DNA of 64,000 nt from Rhyzopertha dominica (lineage: Eukaryota; Arthropoda; Insecta; Coleoptera; Bostrichidae). A model generated the notes under the pieces. The model was given only the letters and a program-made list of their open reading frames with translations, did not search any database and had not been told where the DNA came from. The translations under genes and the position numbers were made by a program. Location of the stretch: assembly GCA_025024175.1 (NCBI GenBank), contig QCXZ01000041.1:39179786-39243785 (forward strand). The letters run 5' to 3'. The stretch's first letter is position 1. Every line of letters begins with the position of its first letter. Positions 60,470 to 64,000 of the stretch are shown here, piece after piece.

Positions 60470-60982
60470 GTTGATGGATACTGAACCTCAGGCACTAGAC
60501 TAATTAAATATTAGCGAGTGCAATAGTATGCGTTCAAGGCTATCAAGTGTAGTTCAAGCCGGACTATGCTCGGGTTTATCTAAAGCGGTATATGTGTAAA
60601 TCAACCGATATTTAACGATTTGAATAAAATATTTTTAGAAGTGTGCACCGTATTTGGTACTTCTAATTATACCTCAAGGACCTTATTTCGGTGTGCTACT
60701 TTTTATCCCTGATTAAACTTTTTAGCAAACGCAACAGCTAACGTGTGAAATATGCCAAAATATCGCAAATCTTAGATAGTATGGGTCAGTTCCTATTCTC
60801 TTCGTTAAAGTTCATTTTAGCTAAAATCAACTCGGTAACCATGACAACACTTTAAATTGGTGTATGCGAATGGTTTATGTTTTAAAAATGGAGTTGATTT
60901 TAGCTCTAAATAGAAAAGAAAAACCGGCCTTATGTTTTCGAATTGATTGCTGACACTATAAAGCACTGACAAAAAACCATCA

Positions 60983-61020
60983 ATCTGACGATTCGATTAC
61001 ATCTGTAACCTTTATCAAGG
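60983..61020 (-). ncRNA. Decayed hammerhead-like motif in Penelope-like 3' tail
   Basis: On the - strand: TTGATAA at the core position, extra A, GGTTAC-AGAT-GTAATC (stem II with one G-U pair), GAA, TCGT in place of ACGT, C. Stem I no longer pairs. It is clearly homologous in place and sequence to 29190-29229. Confidence 0.45.
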
Positions 61021-61748
61021 AAGAGAACCCCAAAGAGTCACCTGACACAAGTTCAAACAAAATCTTTAAAGTAAATAAACAAATCACCAAGGAAGCAAGA
61101 GGTCATAGAAACCAGGTGCCAACTTGATTAAATTTAAACATACCGACGAGAAAGGAACTACCTACTAGATAGATATAAAATAGCCTTCCAAATATAACCC
61201 ACTATCCCTGCTAAAGTTATTAGTATTCCTAGAAATTTCTATAGCTTCCTTTATTATTCGTTTGTAATAATATTTTTAAGTGTTTAAAATTTCTGTTCTA
61301 TCAAAGTCAATCATGTGTTTAGTTAAATAGGAGTGCGCAACTACCCAAGATTTATCTATCTGTTGCAGCCTAGTAGCATGTATGTGTTCTTTCAAACGCG
61401 TTCCTACTTTTCTTTTGCTCTGACCTGTTACACTTGCCGCAAGAGCAAGTAATTTTGTAATCACCTTCACTTTATCTTTAGTAGAACATAAAATTGTATC
61501 TAATTTATTATATCTGCTGTTAACAACTAAAATATCTTGCTCTCTAAGCAGGTATCATTCTTAATTTGTCCGAAATGCCTTGTACATAAAGCAAACTCAA
61601 ATTTAATTTAATACTTGGTTTAGACGAGTACTTTTATTAAAAATTGACCAAATATTATTATCGCTATAACCATTTCTTCTTAGCTCTGATTTAAGCTAAA
61701 TAATAAATAATAAATAGAACGTTCGTCCGAAATTCATTATGTTCTAAC

Positions 61749-61991
61749 AAATTCTGTCCTTGACATGTTGTTTTCCGGGCTGGTTCCCACGTTGGTTATT
61801 AGACCTTGACGTTTCGACACTCATGTCGGTGTCTTCCTCAGAAGTAGCACTGAAACTGAAGTGTCTTCTGAGGAAGACACCGACATGAGTGTCGAAACGT
61901 CAAGGTCTAATAACCAACGTGGGAATCAGCCCGGAAAACAACATGTCATCGACAACAACCACGGAAGCCTTCAAACCAAAATTCTGTCCTT
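61749..61991. mobile_element. Palindromic hammerhead-containing insertion with 13-bp target duplication
   Basis: AAATTCTGTCCTT occurs at 61749-61761 and 61979-61991. Between lie two arms of about 90 bp (61761-61851 and 61860-61948) that are near-perfect inverted copies around a short centre (GAAACTGA), followed by ATCGACAACAACCACGGAAG and CCTTCAAACC. Each arm contains the hammerhead-like unit: GTCTT, CTGAGGA, A, GACAC-loop-GTGTC, GAA, ACGT, C, AAGGT. Removing the insert and one repeat joins the Penelope-like reading frame on both sides. This looks like terminal (pLTR-like) sequence of another Penelope-like or hammerhead-bearing retroelement inserted on its own. Confidence 0.8.
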
Positions 61992-62339
61992 ATAAGACTA
62001 TTATTTTGGATATGAGGCTGGTGAGGTTTGACATGTAAGTATCTGTCTGTGTGTGTTGGTTTTCTGTAAACCTTGTGTCCTAACTGTCCAGTGTTTACTC
62101 TTTAAATATGGATATCCAAGAAAGGTAAACGACCATAGCTTTTTATTGGCATACGTGGTAAATTTTGTATCAATGTTTTGACTATTCAAATAATTTAGAA
62201 ACTAGGCAATTCTTCTATACCTTGGGAACAAATACAAGCATATCATCTACATAGCTATAGCTTGGCTTAAACTGAAAATTGTTAATCGATTTTACTAAAA
62301 TATTGGTATAGGTACGTAGAGTTGGATAGGTTTTTACTA

Positions 62340-62760
62340 TGGAGTTAGAAAGCAATAATACCTAACCTTTCTTAGATATTCAAATTTACAGAGTGCAGAG
62401 TGGACAGTTAGGATACAAGCTCTACAGAAAACCAACACACACAAATATATGCCATATCTCACCAAATCTCTGCCAAATATAATGTATATATTTAGAAAGC
62501 GAAGGGGTTTACAAAATTGCTTGTTCTTGCTGCAAGTGTTACATAGGTGGGACAAAATGAAAGGTAAATACGCGTTTGAAAGAACACATACGTGCTACTA
62601 GATTGCAAAAGACAGATAAATCCTCGGTAGCTGAACACTCATATTTAACGAAACACACGAGTGACATTGATATAACAAAAAATTCACATAGAGAAAATAA
62701 TTATTACAAATGTCTAGTAAAAGAAGCTAGTAGTAGTAGGCGATGTGATGGACGCTGAAA
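62340..62760 (+). mobile_element. Penelope-like element fragment, GIY-YIG endonuclease region
   Basis: The + strand reads PFLDIQIYRVQSGQLGYKLY and RKPTHTNIYA (end of the reverse transcriptase), EGVYKIACSCCKCYIGGTK (GIY-YIG catalytic motif as VYK..CSCC.CYIG), LKEHIRATRLQKTDKSSVAE and HSYLTKHTSDIDI, then a stretch YYKCLVKEAS. It is the same family as the element at 60960-62290 but inverted relative to it; the region RKPTHT of the two copies faces head to head (62060-62125 and 62375-62460). A stop lies after GGTK. Confidence 0.9.
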
Positions 62761-64000
62761 GCATTCACCCTCGTATCATAAGTCTTATCAATAATCACCG
62801 GTTCGGATCATTTAGGTTGAGATTACTGCATTTCCACTGAAGTGTGAAAGGGTAATATGTATGGGTACTTACACAGGTACATGTTTTATCCTTCGAAGAG
62901 GAATGCGTTAGCAGGCTTTCCAATTCCTGCATGCATATCCCGGAAATTAACGCCAAATAGAATTCTAGATCCATTTCCGTCTACTCTGAATTGTTTTAGC
63001 ATTCCGCAAAGCCCCTCGCATTTGCACGTATGCTAGTCAAACATTGCTGAAGCAGGATTATGTCTAAATTAAAATCTCACTCTTTATGCTGTTTTTACTC
63101 GTATTAGCACAATACAATGTTAGTCCTGGTATTAAACATAGAAAATCCCGTATCATAAACTATTGTTAATCAGTAAATTGCAGTCCCGCAAGGCAATAAT
63201 TAAACAATTCGGTATGTTTGAATTGTAATACATTTTCAGAATACATTCCAAACGAGTTTAAGAATTATTTTATATTAATTGAATACAATGAGAATTTCTA
63301 CCGATCTTTTGTGATAAAGGAGCTAAATCCTTGTATGTATACACATAAGTAGAGAATTGTGGGCTTGCAGAATAATGATATTTTTTTTTATCAGCGAGTA
63401 CAACGTTACCAGCTTCAGTACAATTATACAGATTGTCAATAATAAAGCATAAAATTCAAAATAAGGTTTTTTTTTGCAAAAATTCCAAAAAACGCTCAAT
63501 TAGGTAGCTTAAGATATAGAAATAGATTTATTTTGAAACTATTAAAACAGAGCGGTCTATTACTAAACGAAGACATGACGTCATCTAAATACCAATAGCA
63601 TTAACTGACTGTTCTCCACATTTAATGAATTAACAGGGTTCAGAATAAACAAAAAGAATGGTCCCACCGGTAGATGGCAGCAACTTACAAGTGAAAGATT
63701 TTTACATTTTTCCTATTTTTTTTATCATATTCAGAGTGAGACACATTTTAACGATCATACAGGAGGGCGTGATATGGGAATATGTAATATAAACTTTCAA
63801 TATGCTCGGAATACGGATAAGGATAGGTGCTCAGTTTTTAAAACTAAGTACTGTTTCACAAGTTTCATTTACTTTCTAATTGTTTTTGAGCATATCATAG
63901 TTTTGCAAAAATCGTTGTTTATCATTCGATTTGGCGAAAAAAGTCGCTTAGAGCAGACAAACAAATAAATGTGCGATAGTACATCGCTTCTTAATTGTTA
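62761..64000. other. No gene recognised
   Basis: Mixed AT-rich sequence with a slightly GC-richer part at 62880-63010 (CGTTAGCAGGCTTTCC, CCGCAAAGCCCCTCGCATTT). The ORF at 63774-63968 has no motif. Nothing further can be supported. Confidence 0.45.

Larger units (their letters stand above)
60960..62290 (-). mobile_element. Penelope-like element, reverse transcriptase C-terminus to GIY-YIG endonuclease and 3' tail
   Basis: On the - strand, from 62290 downward: SYVDDMLVFVPK (catalytic box near 62250), LNSQNIDTKFTTYANKKL, TFLGYPYLK, HKVYRKPTHTDRYLHV-type sequence in a shifted frame, then (below 61750) LRRNGYSDNNIW, FVQGISDKLRM-like and TILCSTKDKVKVI sequence, GQSKRKVGTRLKEH followed by IHATRLQ (GIY-YIG endonuclease core), AEHSYL-type segment, and YYKRIIKEAIEISRNTNNF near 61230. 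The 3' tail matches the copy at 29160. A palindromic element (61762-61978) interrupts it. Frameshifts make it dead. Confidence 0.92.

Overview
The window reads as nuclear DNA of an insect. It is AT-rich, gene-poor and packed with decayed transposable elements. Both protein-coding genes are spliced in short exons with GT/AG introns, and the element families present (Penelope-like elements with a GIY-YIG endonuclease, Tc1/mariner types, non-LTR fragments, a tRNA-headed SINE, fold-back elements) are a typical insect mixture. A beetle is a reasonable guess but nothing here proves the order. Scattered single Ns mark unresolved bases.

Genes. Two internal exons of out at first (oaf) lie on the + strand at 35230-35384 and 35576-35739; the first and last coding exons were not found and are probably separated by long introns. 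A classical short-chain dehydrogenase/reductase close to the DHRSX/retinol-dehydrogenase group lies on the - strand at 54847-56067 in five certain exons, with a phase-compatible hydrophobic first exon at 56696-56861. A 63-residue ORF with an N-terminal membrane segment (60278-60469, -) and a few exon-like segments (4730-5060, 56256-56385, 51344-51398) are weaker candidates.

Repeats, left to right: ATT microsatellite (2395-2520); hAT-like MITE (3722-3992) between two convergent CTCF-like motifs; fold-back MITE family (6120, 37557, 50344); non-LTR RT remnant (8440-8870); 1.7 kb fold-back element made of internal tandem units (13421-15165); mariner-like transposase split by a nested insertion (19620-21780); two THAP-domain, P-element-like copies (24262-24848 and 43684-44895); Penelope-like fragments (25150-25870, 29160-29620, 32311-33304, 60960-62290, 62340-62760); tRNA-like SINE remnant (31990-32080); Tc1 remnant (39927-41240); paired unclassified dispersed repeats (42476-43235 and 58418-59228); non-LTR remnants (45650-46800 and 53920-54430); TA-flanked MITE (48663-48858); mariner copy with both TIRs (52480-53345); 108-bp tandem repeats (53464-53885); intact-looking SINE with target duplication (56409-56615).

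Most striking: at least six loci share a hammerhead-ribozyme-like fold (stem I, CTGANGA core, stem II hairpin, GAA, short palindrome, stem I). They are close to Penelope-like sequence at four loci. One lies twice, head to head, in a near-perfect palindrome that inserted into an older Penelope-like copy and is flanked by a 13-bp target duplication.

Between the repeats are islands of higher GC without ORFs (about 2780-3120, 6590-6960, 12540-12760, 15430-15760, 22260-22800, 26020-26680, 31150-31560, 44930-45340, 47440-47860, 51140-51860). Two of them share a common ordered set of motifs. In Drosophila oaf neighbours dpp, in a region dense in long-range enhancers, so these islands are reasonable candidates for conserved regulatory elements; that is inference.
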